DNA of 53,775 nucleotides from Cyclobacteriaceae bacterium (GTDB taxonomy: Bacteria > Bacteroidota > Bacteroidia > Cytophagales > Cyclobacteriaceae): the NCBI GenBank assembly GCA_003565295.1, contig PXCO01000102.1, forward strand, positions 1 through 53,775. The letters are read 5' to 3'. A program made the position numbers and the translations under genes. The notes under the pieces were generated by a model. The model was given only the letters and a program-made list of their open reading frames with translations. It did no database searches and was not told where the DNA came from. Numbering within the stretch: the first letter of the stretch is position 1; every line of letters starts with the position of its first letter. Positions 15,741-25,751 of the stretch are shown here, piece after piece.

Positions 15741-18689
15741 ATGAGAAATTTTATGGTTTACTTCGGTGAACTCTCCCACTTTACTTTCATAAGGGCGGGT
15801 GTGGTTTGTCTTTTTATTTGGTTGAATGCAGCCCCTGGTCACCTTTTGGCTCAACAGGGCAGTGTGATAGTTACGGAGACCGAAAACAATGTAAACATTT
15901 CCAAAGTGGTATTGGAGGTTGGAGGGGAAGATATCATTCAGGAATCTCCTCTAGAAAATGAAAACCCGCCGCCTCCGGATGCCAGAGCGTTGATAAAATA
16001 CTTGGAGCTAGAGGATTCGAGAAGAATTTTCGCCACGACAAGAAGGCCAACTGTCACAAATCCTAATCCGGTGATTGGAACGGATCAGGTGGCCCCATGG
16101 TCAATTTTCGTGGTGAGGTATAATGACGAAAATGTTAGCCATACTAGTCCAGATTTTTTCGAAAGCTTAGCTGATGTGGTATCTACCCCGGATTTAAGGT
16201 CTTATTGGGATATAGGAGGACAACCTTCAATTCCGGATGGTGAACGATTTGTGGATCTCATGTACCCGGATCAAATTGTGACATCAGGGTTTTTGTTGTA
16301 TACTGAAAGAGGGGGTAATTCCCCTACGAATTTTATAGCTCTGAACAGAAACGGGGATCCCATTGAAAGGGCAAAAACAATTGATGTAAGAGGTTGGCAA
16401 TGGGACTCTGGGGTTAACCACATGACGAATATTCCTTCTCAAACCCAATGGTTGATATTATTTTCACCGATGCTTTTTGAATCACCTGAACCTGTTCACG
16501 GTATTCGAATCATAAGCGTAGATGAGGCAGATGGGAACGTGGTTTTTTTCGTGAATGCCCTAAGTGCTACAAATGAAATTGTGGAAAGAGTGAATAGTGA
16601 AACAGGAGGAACAGGCCTAATTAATGTCCTCGATAATGATGAACTTAACGGGTTCCCCCTAAATCCCATAGATGTTCAGTTCAGTGTAATCGAAGCCTTT
16701 GACCATAGCAACGTGATTTTAAACAGTGATGGAACTGTGGATGTGCTTCCAGACACTGAGCCAGGAGTCTACACCGCTGTTTATGAGATCAGAACAGCAG
16801 AAGATGAATTTGACCAAGCTACGGTGACTGTAGAGGTAATTGAATACAAGCCAGAGGCTTTTGATGATAATGCTACTCTTGAAGATAGTTTTGGACAAGA
16901 AAATATCCTTAATGTCCTTGACAATGACCTCCTTAATGGGTTGCCGGCTCTAATCGAGGATGTTGTCCTATCGGAGCTAGAAAATGAAACTGGGGGCTTT
17001 TTGATCTTAAATGAGGATGGCAGTGTGGATGTAGCCCCTGGCATACCCAATGGTGTTTTTGAAATGACTTATCAAATCTGTGATAGTGAGGCTCCCGAAA
17101 AATGTGACCAGGCCAAAGTCACTATTTTTGTGAATGAAACAAGGCTTGAGGCAGTAGATGATGAGTTTGGGTTTTTTAATACCAGGAGGCCTGGGCTCGT
17201 TGGTAATGTTTTAGATAATGACCTCTTAAACGGAGAACCGGTAGAAGAGGACAGGGTTTTTGCAGTATTGGTGGATGATGCAGGACTGGAGGGGATCACA
17301 TTGAATGAAAATGGAGACCTTATTTTCCCTGAAGGCCTTCCTGAGGGGAATTATACACTTACTTATGAGCTGGTAGAAACCATAAACCCTGATAATAGGG
17401 ATCAAGGTAATATTTTTGTGGAACTTGTGGCTTTTCAAGTCATCGCAGAGGACGATGAGGCAGTGACCAATCAAAACCAACCGGTGAACATCCAGGTCTT
17501 AGCCAACGATTTCATTGATGATGGTGCCTTCGCCGTGCAAACTTTGCAGCTAATTGATGAACCGGCAAACGGGACTGCAACTGTAAATTCAGATGGTACC
17601 ATTTCTTATAAGCCGGATGTTAATTTCACAGGACAGGATCAATTTTCCTACCGGATTTGTGATGACGTAGACGAGGTGATTTGCGACCAGGCTATAGTGA
17701 GGGTCGTTGTGAGACCTATCTTACTCAATATTTCAAAGGTGCCAGATGAAACAGAGGTACCTGTTGGAGCTATGGTTACCTTTATTATAGAATTGGCCAA
17801 TGAAAGTGAATTCTCCTTGAAAGATGTGCTTGTGGAAGATTTACTCCCAGAAGGTTTAATGTATTTATCCGCTAATCCTGAACCTTCTAATACAAATGAA
17901 TGGATGATATCCCAATTATCAGCTGGGGAAAGTGCCACCATTACAGTGGAGACCATGGCTCTGGCAATCGGACAATATGTTAACCAAGTGGCCGTAACCA
18001 TCGGAGATTACACAGATCAAGCGGAGGCACCCCCGGTTGAAGTTATTGCAAGGTCTGTGGATTTGGCTATAGACAAAACTTCTTTTGATTTGGAAATCTA
18101 TGAAGGCAATGAGTTCCTCTATGAAATCACAGTGGCCAATGTAGGTAATACCACCGCAGAGCAAATCCTTATTTCCGACCAATTGCCAAGCGGAGTAAGC
18201 TTCATTGATTTTACTACAGAAGGCCCCGATATAGATGCAGTGGTTTCCAATGGCTTGATAAACTGGGGGATACCCAGTTTGGAGGCTGGACAGTCGCTTA
18301 AGTTTACCATTAGGGTACTTGCGCAGCAAGTTGGTCCTATTACAAACACAGTTTCTCTAGAGGTTGGCGATGACCAAGTGCTAATGTCACCGGAAAACCA
18401 AGCTACGGACACTAATCAAATCAGGGAATTTTTTATCCCGAATGTGATTACTCCTGGTAATCTGGATGGTAAGAATGACAGCTTTGTGATCAATGGGATC
18501 CAAAGGTTTGCCTCGCATAAATTGACTATAATGAACCGGAATGGGGATCATGTATACGAGTCAGAAAATTATCAAAACGATTGGTCGGCAGAGGGGCTCA
18601 ATGCTGGATCTTATTTATATGTATTAGAAATCGTTGATAGTCAAGGGAATGAGCAAAGGTACAAGGGTTGGGTTCAAGTGATAAAATAA
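15741..18689 (+). CDS. Large T9SS cargo: Ig-like repeats, two DUF11 domains, gliding-motility-type C-terminal domain
   Basis: A 982-residue surface protein. A signal peptide ends near residue 38 (APGHLLAQQ). Residues 40-270 form a region I do not recognise. Four Ig/cadherin-like repeats cover about 271-368, 369-466, 467-565 and 566-658. The first three share a VLDND-x-LNG core and the second and fourth share an EKCDQ/EVICDQ-type end. Two DUF11 domains follow (659-771, 772-885). The C-terminal domain 896-982 starts FFIPNVITPGNLDGKND and ends KGWVQVIK, the type B T9SS sorting signal. It should be exported to the cell surface by T9SS. The PorP/SprF and OmpA genes follow, the normal partners for such cargo. 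Confidence 0.92.
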   Translation: MRNFMVYFGELSHFTFIRAGVVCLFIWLNAAPGHLLAQQGSVIVTETENNVNISKVVLEVGGEDIIQESPLENENPPPPDARALIKYLELEDSRRIFATTRRPTVTNPNPVIGTDQVAPWSIFVVRYNDENVSHTSPDFFESLADVVSTPDLRSYWDIGGQPSIPDGERFVDLMYPDQIVTSGFLLYTERGGNSPTNFIALNRNGDPIERAKTIDVRGWQWDSGVNHMTNIPSQTQWLILFSPMLFESPEPVHGIRIISVDEADGNVVFFVNALSATNEIVERVNSETGGTGLINVLDNDELNGFPLNPIDVQFSVIEAFDHSNVILNSDGTVDVLPDTEPGVYTAVYEIRTAEDEFDQATVTVEVIEYKPEAFDDNATLEDSFGQENILNVLDNDLLNGLPALIEDVVLSELENETGGFLILNEDGSVDVAPGIPNGVFEMTYQICDSEAPEKCDQAKVTIFVNETRLEAVDDEFGFFNTRRPGLVGNVLDNDLLNGEPVEEDRVFAVLVDDAGLEGITLNENGDLIFPEGLPEGNYTLTYELVETINPDNRDQGNIFVELVAFQVIAEDDEAVTNQNQPVNIQVLANDFIDDGAFAVQTLQLIDEPANGTATVNSDGTISYKPDVNFTGQDQFSYRICDDVDEVICDQAIVRVVVRPILLNISKVPDETEVPVGAMVTFIIELANESEFSLKDVLVEDLLPEGLMYLSANPEPSNTNEWMISQLSAGESATITVETMALAIGQYVNQVAVTIGDYTDQAEAPPVEVIARSVDLAIDKTSFDLEIYEGNEFLYEITVANVGNTTAEQILISDQLPSGVSFIDFTTEGPDIDAVVSNGLINWGIPSLEAGQSLKFTIRVLAQQVGPITNTVSLEVGDDQVLMSPENQATDTNQIREFFIPNVITPGNLDGKNDSFVINGIQRFASHKLTIMNRNGDHVYESENYQNDWSAEGLNAGSYLYVLEIVDSQGNEQRYKGWVQVIK

Positions 18690-18790
18690 ACCTTACTCTC
18701 TATCTTTTGTGATATAAGTAATGGGAGGTTCTGTTGTAAATGAGTTTTGCCAAGGCTTGATGGTCGGGCAGGACAAAAACAAGAAAGTAA

Positions 18791-19765
18791 ATGAAAAGCA
18801 TTTTTAAGTATTTGATTTTGACCATTTTGCTTTTAGCGGGGATTGGAAGCAATGGCTGGACACAACAATTGCCCCAGTTTAGTCAATACATGTTCAATGG
18901 GCTGCATATTAATCCGGGATATGCTGGGTACAAAGGGGAACACTACATCCAATCTACCTATAGAAGCCAGTGGGTGGGTTTTCCTGGTGCTCCCACTACC
19001 TTTACGGTAACGGCTGATTTCAGTGCCAATGAGGGACTGATGGGATTTGGGGCATCGTTTCTTTCTGATCAAATGGGTCCGGCAAAAACAAATGCAGGCA
19101 TGCTCACCTATGCCTACCGCATCCAAACTGGAGAAAACTCCTTCCTGGGTTTCGGTGCAAGTGGTGGGGTAGTGGAATACGCCATAGACGGGTCTATGTT
19201 TAACCCCAATGATTTAGATGACCCGGACATCCCCCTGGGGGTTGTGAATTTATTTACCCCTAATTTAAACATGGGGGTCTTTTTCCATACTCCTGGGTTC
19301 TACGCAGGATTTAGCGCATTTAATTTGGTTGGAAAAAGCAACCTTGAAAATGAGGCAGTAGCATTGGCCTACCATGATGTGCATTATTACCTCACTGCTG
19401 GAGGATTGGTGCCCCTTTCTGAAAGTGTTCAATTCAAACCGTCTTTCTTGATCAGGCACAGTGAAAATGGCCCCACTAACCTGGACCTTAATGGGATGTT
19501 TTTATTTCTGGACAGGCTTTGGGCAGGGGCCTCCTACAGGACGAACTTTAGGCTAGACCAGAGTTTCTTCCCGGCAAACCTTTCTTCCAGAAATGCGGTA
19601 GCCCTGATTTTAGAGCTGTTTGCCACCGAAAATCTAAGGGTAGGCTACGCGTACGACCTGCAAACGAACGTTCTTAGCGGTCTAAGGAATAATTCTCATG
19701 AAATTTCACTTGGCTATTATATAGCGCCTAGGAAGGTGAATATGAAAAACCCCAGATGGTTCTGA
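18791..19765 (+). CDS. PorP/SprF family type IX secretion outer-membrane protein
   Basis: A 324-residue outer-membrane barrel with signal peptide (YLILTILLLAGIGSNGWTQQ). The family hallmark LPQFSQYMFNGLHINPGYAGYKG comes right after cleavage, and the final barrel strands read HEISLGYYIAPR. PorP/SprF proteins assist surface attachment or secretion of T9SS cargo that carry the gliding-motility-type C-terminal domain. Each is often encoded directly after its cargo, as here after the 982-residue protein. The next gene starts two bases after its stop, indicating one operon. Confidence 0.93.
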   Translation: MKSIFKYLILTILLLAGIGSNGWTQQLPQFSQYMFNGLHINPGYAGYKGEHYIQSTYRSQWVGFPGAPTTFTVTADFSANEGLMGFGASFLSDQMGPAKTNAGMLTYAYRIQTGENSFLGFGASGGVVEYAIDGSMFNPNDLDDPDIPLGVVNLFTPNLNMGVFFHTPGFYAGFSAFNLVGKSNLENEAVALAYHDVHYYLTAGGLVPLSESVQFKPSFLIRHSENGPTNLDLNGMFLFLDRLWAGASYRTNFRLDQSFFPANLSSRNAVALILELFATENLRVGYAYDLQTNVLSGLRNNSHEISLGYYIAPRKVNMKNPRWF

Positions 19766-19767
19766 TT

Positions 19768-22137
19768 ATGAAAAGGATTTTTACACTTATAGTAATTGCT
19801 GGTTTTAGCACATTCCTCACCATTAGCACCATGGCTCAGCAGGGGCTGTTAAGGTATGCAGAAAGAAAAGTGGAGGAAGGGAACCATATGGAAGCGGGCC
19901 AAGGGTTTGAAAAGGCCTATACCAGAAGGCAAACCTATAGGGCGGCCGTAGGTGCAGCGGAGGCTTATGAAAAGTTACGTAACTACGAAAAGGCTTATGA
20001 ATGGCGAAAGAAAGCCATCAATTTCCCTGAATCAGAAAAATCTGATCTATTGAAATACATCGCTTCGGCTAATCAAGCAGGTGAGACAGAAGAGGTGAAG
20101 AGAGCCCTGGATTCTCTGGGTAGTGTGGAAGCACCACCACTCAAAAATCTCGAATTGGATTCCCTTCGGCACTGGTATGAAAACCCTTCTAAAGCCGAGT
20201 TGGTGGGGCTTAGTTCTATCAATACCTCCAACGCCGAGTTTGGCATCACCATGGATGCCCAAGGAAACACCTACTTTTCCTCCGATAGAGGAGATGTTAC
20301 ACCAAGAAGGAAGAGAGGGTTACGCATTGACAAGAGCTACCGATACTTTGATAAATCCTCTGACTGGACGGGACGGGATTTTCTTGGGGTATTTAAAAAG
20401 GATAAGGATGGGGTGATCACCCCTTTCAATGTGCCCGTTCCCGATGTTTTTCACGTAACAGACCCCTTTTTCTTAAAAGATCAGCCAATTGTGTTTTATA
20501 CCGTCACCAGGAAAATCCGCAAATCAAAAAACTACACGGTACAGCCTGAACTTTATTTTAGTAGGATTGGGCAAGATGGGGAATTAACCGATTATCATGC
20601 ATTTCCTTATAATGAGGCATTATCTCATGCGGTGATTAGTCCATTTGTGGATGAGAATCAAAATCGGTTATATTTTTCATCAGACATGCCCGGTGGATTT
20701 GGAGGGTTGGATCTTTATTATGTAGATTTTGATGAGGATTTTTCCTTTTCTGAGCCAGTTAACCTAGGCAGCACCATAAATACAGAGGGTGATGAAAGGG
20801 ATCCTTTCACTCATAATGGTAAATTATATTTCTCTTCCGATGGTCATATAGGTTTAGGGGGGCTTGACCTATTCGTGGCCGCAATTTCTAATGGTGGTTT
20901 CTCAGGGGTGAAAAATTTAGGTATTCCCTATAACTCTCCTCAAGATGATTTTGGCATATACCTTTCCGGTGATGGGGAGATATTTCTGGCCAGCAACCGA
21001 CCTGACAGCAAGGGGCTTGATGACATCTTCAAAATGGAAGAATTAGAATTGTACAAAAGACTAAGGGCTCAGGTAATTGGCTGTGATGGTAAACTGATTA
21101 CCGGATCCTTGGAGGTTGTATTGATGCAAGGAGCTGATAGGGTATTAATAGAGACCCATCAGGATGGTAAAGGCACATTTACCGCCGAGCTTGCACCCGA
21201 TGAAAGCTATGAGCTTCATATTAAAGGTAAAGGCTACTTTGCTCTTAAAGACAAGTCCATTAGCACAAGGAATTTAAGCGGTGAAGAACTGAATAAGGAA
21301 TTTCAATTGGTGAGAATTCCTTATCAAACAGCAGTATATGTGGATTTAGTGTATTATGACCTGGATAAAGCCGAAATAAGGTCAGATGCAGAGGCCAACC
21401 TTGATAAAATTGGAGAGTTGTTGCGTTCGTATGGTTTTCTGGATATTTCAGTCGGGGCCCATGCGGATGCCAGGGCTTCAAAAGAATATAACAAGGCACT
21501 CAGTGAAAGGAGGGCTTCTGCAGTACGTGATTATCTGAGTAAGTTTGGTATCTCACGCTCCAGGGTAAGGGCGGAATGGTACGGTGAGGAGGACCTTGTC
21601 AATGACTGTGGTGACGGCGTCCCCTGCCCAGAGGATAAGCACCAACTCAACAGGAGGAGTGAAATGATACTGTTGGCCTTTCCAGAAGAAGGGAAAGCTT
21701 ATGACATGCCTCCAGAACTAGAAGGCATAGACCTTTGTGACATCAGCAATATACAGGTTCCTATGGAAATGCCCACCATTCATTTTGGGTTCGATAGAAG
21801 CGATCTCACTGCTGCAGAAATGCAGTCTCTGGAAAGGGTGGCACTGATGCTTGAAAATATGTTGTCGCAAAGACTGTTTATCAGGGGGCACACAGATAAT
21901 AGAGGGTCGGATAAATACAATATGCTCTTATCGGAAAAAAGGGCCAAGGTGGTCAAGGAATACTTGGAGGCAAGGGGAATTGCCTCGGAGCGTTTGGTCT
22001 ATGAGTTTTTTGGCAAATCTAACCCCATTCATGACTGTGATTCCATCACCTGTACCCCTGCCATGCATAGAATCAATAGAAGAACAGAATTATCGCTTCC
22101 GGAGCTTAACAAAGACTGGACGAAGCAGATTAGGTAG
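19768..22137 (+). CDS. PD40-repeat protein with two OmpA peptidoglycan-binding domains
   Basis: A 789-residue envelope protein. A signal peptide ends near residue 23 (STMAQQ). A TPR-like helical region (about 25-115) precedes a WD40-like PD40 propeller (about 150-415) with repeated YFSSD-GGLDLY blades. A short carboxypeptidase-regulatory-like domain is near 420-510. Two OmpA domains follow, about 523-645 and 665-780. Each has the Asp/Arg peptidoglycan site (GAHADARASKEYN and GHTDNRGSDKYN). Family members couple T9SS outer-membrane parts to the cell wall. ATG 19768 is chosen over 19756 because it begins the leader. Having two OmpA domains is less common than one. Confidence 0.92.
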   Translation: MKRIFTLIVIAGFSTFLTISTMAQQGLLRYAERKVEEGNHMEAGQGFEKAYTRRQTYRAAVGAAEAYEKLRNYEKAYEWRKKAINFPESEKSDLLKYIASANQAGETEEVKRALDSLGSVEAPPLKNLELDSLRHWYENPSKAELVGLSSINTSNAEFGITMDAQGNTYFSSDRGDVTPRRKRGLRIDKSYRYFDKSSDWTGRDFLGVFKKDKDGVITPFNVPVPDVFHVTDPFFLKDQPIVFYTVTRKIRKSKNYTVQPELYFSRIGQDGELTDYHAFPYNEALSHAVISPFVDENQNRLYFSSDMPGGFGGLDLYYVDFDEDFSFSEPVNLGSTINTEGDERDPFTHNGKLYFSSDGHIGLGGLDLFVAAISNGGFSGVKNLGIPYNSPQDDFGIYLSGDGEIFLASNRPDSKGLDDIFKMEELELYKRLRAQVIGCDGKLITGSLEVVLMQGADRVLIETHQDGKGTFTAELAPDESYELHIKGKGYFALKDKSISTRNLSGEELNKEFQLVRIPYQTAVYVDLVYYDLDKAEIRSDAEANLDKIGELLRSYGFLDISVGAHADARASKEYNKALSERRASAVRDYLSKFGISRSRVRAEWYGEEDLVNDCGDGVPCPEDKHQLNRRSEMILLAFPEEGKAYDMPPELEGIDLCDISNIQVPMEMPTIHFGFDRSDLTAAEMQSLERVALMLENMLSQRLFIRGHTDNRGSDKYNMLLSEKRAKVVKEYLEARGIASERLVYEFFGKSNPIHDCDSITCTPAMHRINRRTELSLPELNKDWTKQIR

Positions 22138-22155
22138 GGTGGGATCCCCATCAAT

Positions 22156-22196
22156 AAAAAGAGGGCTTGGTTTTTCAATCAAGCCCTCTTTTTATA
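22156..22196 (+). terminator. Terminator of the T9SS/OmpA operon
   Basis: A perfect 14-bp inverted repeat: aaaaagagggcttg at 22156-22169 and its complement at 22180-22193, with a T run. The flanking A and T runs mean it could also work in reverse. Confidence 0.9.
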
Positions 22197-22376
22197 AAAT
22201 GATCATGGGTTTTATTTACCTACAAAGGGTTAAAATTTCAGTCAGTTGCATGCTTAACAGCGTTTAGATCAAGTAATTGGGGTTATCCCGGATAACTTAT
22301 TACATCATCTAATGCTTTATTCATTTATTTTAGGGGCTGAATTTGTTGCAGTAGGTAAATGCCCTGTCGGGAAAAT
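22197..22376. other. Intergenic region between two terminators
   Basis: No gene, RNA or repeat recognised. It separates the convergent OmpA and M23 peptidase genes. Confidence 0.4.
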
Positions 22377-22411
22377 AAAAAAACCCGTTTTCAATGTACC
22401 TGAAAACGGGT
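22377..22411 (-). terminator. Terminator of the M23 peptidase gene
   Basis: On the minus strand an 11-bp perfect stem (22401-22411 with 22383-22393) encloses a seven-base loop and is followed by a TTTTTTATTTT tract. It sits about 40 bases after the peptidase stop codon. Confidence 0.88.
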
Positions 22412-22451
22412 CGATTTTAGTAGGATTGTATCCACACCTGGAAATATTGGT

Positions 22452-23750
22452 TCAATTACTTGTAAGTAGTTCTACGGGCTCAGAGTAAGGAATAGCAGCG
22501 ATTACCTGTAGGATTTCATTCATCTTATTTGCGAAGGCCAGTTTGTTTTCTTCGGCAATAGGTTCAGCGGGTGGGATTTTTTCCTTCAGCCAATCCACCT
22601 GTTTCCCATGCTTCCAAAACCTGAAACAAAGGTGTGGGCCTGTGGCCAATCCGGTACTTCCCACATAGCCGATTACCTGGCCTTGTTTTACTCTAGTGCC
22701 AGCCTTAACGCCTTTTCCGAATTTGGACATATGAAGATATTGCGTAGTATAGGTGCCATTGTGACGGATTTTCACATAATTACCATTGCCGGAGGTATAT
22801 CTGGCCTCCACTACTGTACCATCTCCGACCGAACGGATTTCAGTTCCGGTAGGGGCGGCATAATCTGTGCCCAGATGGGGTTTATACCTCTTTTGGACAG
22901 GATGGAAGCGGTTAAGGTTATATCTGGAGCTGATCCTGGTAAATTTCAATGGATCTCTCAAAAAAGCCTTTTTCAGGCTTTCTCCCTCTTCATCAAAAAA
23001 GGATAGTTGCCCATTTTGTACAAATGGTATGGCATGAGTGCCATCGCCCATATGTTCAAAATATGCGGCCTCAATATTTTCAATGCCCACTACTTGTCCA
23101 TCCACCAATTGTTCATTGAAAATAACCTTGAATTTATCTCCTTTTTGCAACCGCTGGAAATCAACAGTCCACCCATACAGGTCCGCAAATTGATCGATCA
23201 AATCCGGGGACAATCCGAGTTCTACCATGTTTACATACAAGGACTTGGAAATTACGCCCCCAACTTCCCTTTTGTTGATTTCTACCGGTTTGTTTTCCAA
23301 ATAAATTTCTATGTCTTCCTCCTGGTCCAATTTGAAGACCACATACTCCATGGGATTTGGTTCATAAATAAAATACTGTGGCTGCAAGGTGTCCTTGGGC
23401 GTAAGTACCGTGTACTTCTTATTGAAGGCAATCCTTCTCACGTCAAAAACTTCCCTGGACTTTCTTGCAATTAGATCAATTGTCTGAAGGGATACGTTCA
23501 AAGGTGATAAAATGCTTGACAGGGTTTGATTTCTTTTTACCACACCTTCGATCACCTCAAGGCTATCCACATTAATCCCGAAAAGCAACTGTTCAGCCAC
23601 CTCCGCAATTTCCTCCATCAGGTCATCATCCTTCTCAAATTCTTCTTTGACAACTTCACTGTTATCGAACTGGAAATGATAATATCCGAAAATTAAAGCA
23701 CATACTCCCAACGCCCACAAAAAATTCTTCCCTTTAATCATGCTTTTCAA
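22452..23750 (-). CDS. M23 family (LytM-type) peptidoglycan endopeptidase
   Basis: A 432-residue envelope enzyme. A membrane anchor lies at about residues 9-25. A LysM/OapA-like middle region precedes the M23 domain, with zinc ligands His292 and Asp296 in HLGTDYAAP, His340 in QYLHM and His373 in ATGPHLCF. The classic second histidine of the HxH motif is replaced by Cys375. Cysteine can ligate zinc, and I recall this HxC form in other Bacteroidota homologues, so the enzyme is probably still active. It likely trims peptidoglycan cross-links during growth. ATG 23750 is used; an in-frame ATG nine bases later is equally possible. Confidence 0.9.
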   Translation of the reverse strand: MKSMIKGKNFLWALGVCALIFGYYHFQFDNSEVVKEEFEKDDDLMEEIAEVAEQLLFGINVDSLEVIEGVVKRNQTLSSILSPLNVSLQTIDLIARKSREVFDVRRIAFNKKYTVLTPKDTLQPQYFIYEPNPMEYVVFKLDQEEDIEIYLENKPVEINKREVGGVISKSLYVNMVELGLSPDLIDQFADLYGWTVDFQRLQKGDKFKVIFNEQLVDGQVVGIENIEAAYFEHMGDGTHAIPFVQNGQLSFFDEEGESLKKAFLRDPLKFTRISSRYNLNRFHPVQKRYKPHLGTDYAAPTGTEIRSVGDGTVVEARYTSGNGNYVKIRHNGTYTTQYLHMSKFGKGVKAGTRVKQGQVIGYVGSTGLATGPHLCFRFWKHGKQVDWLKEKIPPAEPIAEENKLAFANKMNEILQVIAAIPYSEPVELLTSN

Positions 23751-23867
23751 ATAGTTTTAATTGTAACTGATAAACTAATTTTTTACAAAAGAAGCCTATT
23801 TTTTCCAGAAAATCCAAGGATTTGGCCGAAAATATTAATTAAGGCTGCTAATAATCTTTAAAAGCCC

Positions 23868-23901
23868 TTCTAGCAAACTAGAAAGTGAATCATTATCTTT
23901 G
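23868..23901 (+). promoter_or_regulatory. aspS promoter region
   Basis: TATCTTTG at 23894-23901 matches TAnnTTTG and lies 31 bases before the chosen aspS ATG. Directly upstream, 23868-23883 is a palindrome TTCTAG-CAAA-CTAGAA that could be an operator or leader hairpin. Confidence 0.45.
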
Positions 23902-23932
23902 GCGATTCATTAGAATCATAAAGCCAAATTAT

Positions 23933-25699
23933 ATGCTGAGAACGCACACTTGTGGAGAACTTAGACTTAAAGATACAAATAAAGAAGTTACCCTGGCAGG
24001 ATGGGTGCAAAGAGTCAGAAATAAAGGAGGGCTTGTTTGGGTAGATTTGAGGGATCGATACGGGGTGACCCAGCTTATTTTTGAAGAAGGAGCAACCCAA
24101 GAAAGCTTGTTGGATAAAGCCGCATCCCTGGGAAGGGAATTTGTAATACAAGCCAAAGGGATTGTAATAGAAAGGGCTTCTAAAAATGATAAGATGCCCA
24201 CGGGAGACATTGAGGTGAAGACTTCTGAGGTTTCCATTTTGAACAAAGCCAAAGTACCGCCTTTCATTATAGAGGATGAGACGGATGGTGGAGAGGATTT
24301 ACGCATGAAATTCAGGTATTTGGATTTGCGCAGGCCACTGGTGAGGAAGAAACTACAGCTTAGGCATAAGATGATGCAGGAAACCCGGAAATACATGGAC
24401 GGGGAAGGCTTTATGGAAGTGGAAACTCCCGTGTTGATAAAATCCACGCCGGAAGGGGCCCGGGACTTTGTGGTGCCCAGCAGGATCAATCCTGGTGAGT
24501 TTTATGCGTTGCCACAATCCCCACAAACCTTCAAGCAACTACTTATGGTAAGTGGGTTTGACCGATATTTTCAAATCGTGAAATGCTTCAGGGATGAGGA
24601 CCTTCGTGCAGACAGGCAGCCTGAATTTACCCAAATCGATTGCGAATTGTCATTTGTAGATCAAGAAGATATATTAAGCATCTTTGAAGGCTTGATAAGA
24701 CACCTGTTCCGTGAGGTTAAAGGCTTGGAGCTTGGGGAATTTGAACGCATGGACTATGCGGATGCTTTGCGTCTCTATGGGAATGATAAGCCGGATATCC
24801 GCTTTGATATGAAATTCGAAGAATTGAACGATGTAGCGCAGGGAAAAGGATTTAAGGTTTTTGATGAAGCAGAACTGGTAGTGGGGATATGTGCCAAGGG
24901 TGCAGCAACCTATACCCGCAAGCAATTAGATGCATTGACGGACTGGGTGAAAAGGCCTCAAATAGGGGCTAAGGGTTTGGTCTATGTAAAGTGCAATGAA
25001 GATGGTACCTACAAGTCTACCGTGGACAAGTTTTTTGATCAGGCTGCCCTGGGTGATTGGGCGGATAAAATGGGTGCGGTGCCGGGTGACCTACTATTGG
25101 TGCTTTCCGGCCCCACTGACACCGTTCGTAAACAACTTTCAGAACTTCGGCTAAAATTAGGTGAAGAGCTTGGTCTTAGGGATAAAACGGTCTACAAACC
25201 CCTTTGGGTTCTGGATTTTCCATTGTTGGAATGGGATGATGATACCCAGCGTTATCATGCCATGCACCATCCATTCACTTCTCCAAAAACGGAAGACATT
25301 GATTTACTGGATACTGCACCAGAAAAGGTAAGGGCCAATGCTTATGATTTGGTGATTAACGGGGTGGAAATCGGAGGTGGGTCCATCCGGATTCATGACA
25401 AAGAACTGCAGGCATTGATGTTCAAAAAACTTGGGTTTACAGCGGAAGAGGCCAAGGCACAATTTGGTTTTTTGATGGAAGCTTTCGAGTATGGGGCACC
25501 TCCACACGGAGGGATAGCCTTCGGTTTTGATCGTCTTTGTGCCATATTTGGAGGTAGTGATTCCATCAGAGATTACATTGCTTTTCCAAAAAACAATAGT
25601 GGAAGGGATGTAATGATCGATTCGCCGTCCAAGATATCCAATGATCAACTTAAGGAATTATCTATCCAATTATTGGAGAAACAAATAAAAGAGAACTGA
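23933..25699 (+). CDS. aspS: Aspartyl-tRNA synthetase
   Basis: A 588-residue bacterial-type class II AspRS, which charges tRNA-Asp. The N-terminal OB-fold anticodon domain contains [21 protein letters not shown]. The catalytic core has motif 2 [18 protein letters not shown], the flipping-loop region near [14 protein letters not shown], the bacterial GAD insertion, and motif 3 around GIAFGFDRL. All core residues look intact. The ATG at 23933 ([10 protein letters not shown]) is chosen because it is the normal family N-terminus; an upstream in-frame TTG at 23885 adds 16 residues that do not fit. It is divergent from the M23 peptidase gene. Confidence 0.97.
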   Translation: MLRTHTCGELRLKDTNKEVTLAGWVQRVRNKGGLVWVDLRDRYGVTQLIFEEGATQESLLDKAASLGREFVIQAKGIVIERASKNDKMPTGDIEVKTSEVSILNKAKVPPFIIEDETDGGEDLRMKFRYLDLRRPLVRKKLQLRHKMMQETRKYMDGEGFMEVETPVLIKSTPEGARDFVVPSRINPGEFYALPQSPQTFKQLLMVSGFDRYFQIVKCFRDEDLRADRQPEFTQIDCELSFVDQEDILSIFEGLIRHLFREVKGLELGEFERMDYADALRLYGNDKPDIRFDMKFEELNDVAQGKGFKVFDEAELVVGICAKGAATYTRKQLDALTDWVKRPQIGAKGLVYVKCNEDGTYKSTVDKFFDQAALGDWADKMGAVPGDLLLVLSGPTDTVRKQLSELRLKLGEELGLRDKTVYKPLWVLDFPLLEWDDDTQRYHAMHHPFTSPKTEDIDLLDTAPEKVRANAYDLVINGVEIGGGSIRIHDKELQALMFKKLGFTAEEAKAQFGFLMEAFEYGAPPHGGIAFGFDRLCAIFGGSDSIRDYIAFPKNNSGRDVMIDSPSKISNDQLKELSIQLLEKQIKEN

Positions 25700-25711
25700 C
25701 CTCAGGGTTTA

Positions 25712-25751
25712 GGCCCTCCTTTAGCACAAGGGAGGGCCAATTATTTTTTAA
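25712..25751 (+). terminator. aspS terminator
   Basis: Arms ggccctcc (25712-25719) and ggagggcc (25731-25738) pair perfectly and are followed by the T-rich aattatttttta. The T tract overlaps the last codons of the convergent YhhN gene. Confidence 0.75.

Noticed and set aside
23929-24489. 186-codon minus-strand ORF opposite aspS
   Set aside because: It is an antisense shadow of the aspS coding sequence with low-complexity Ser/Leu content.
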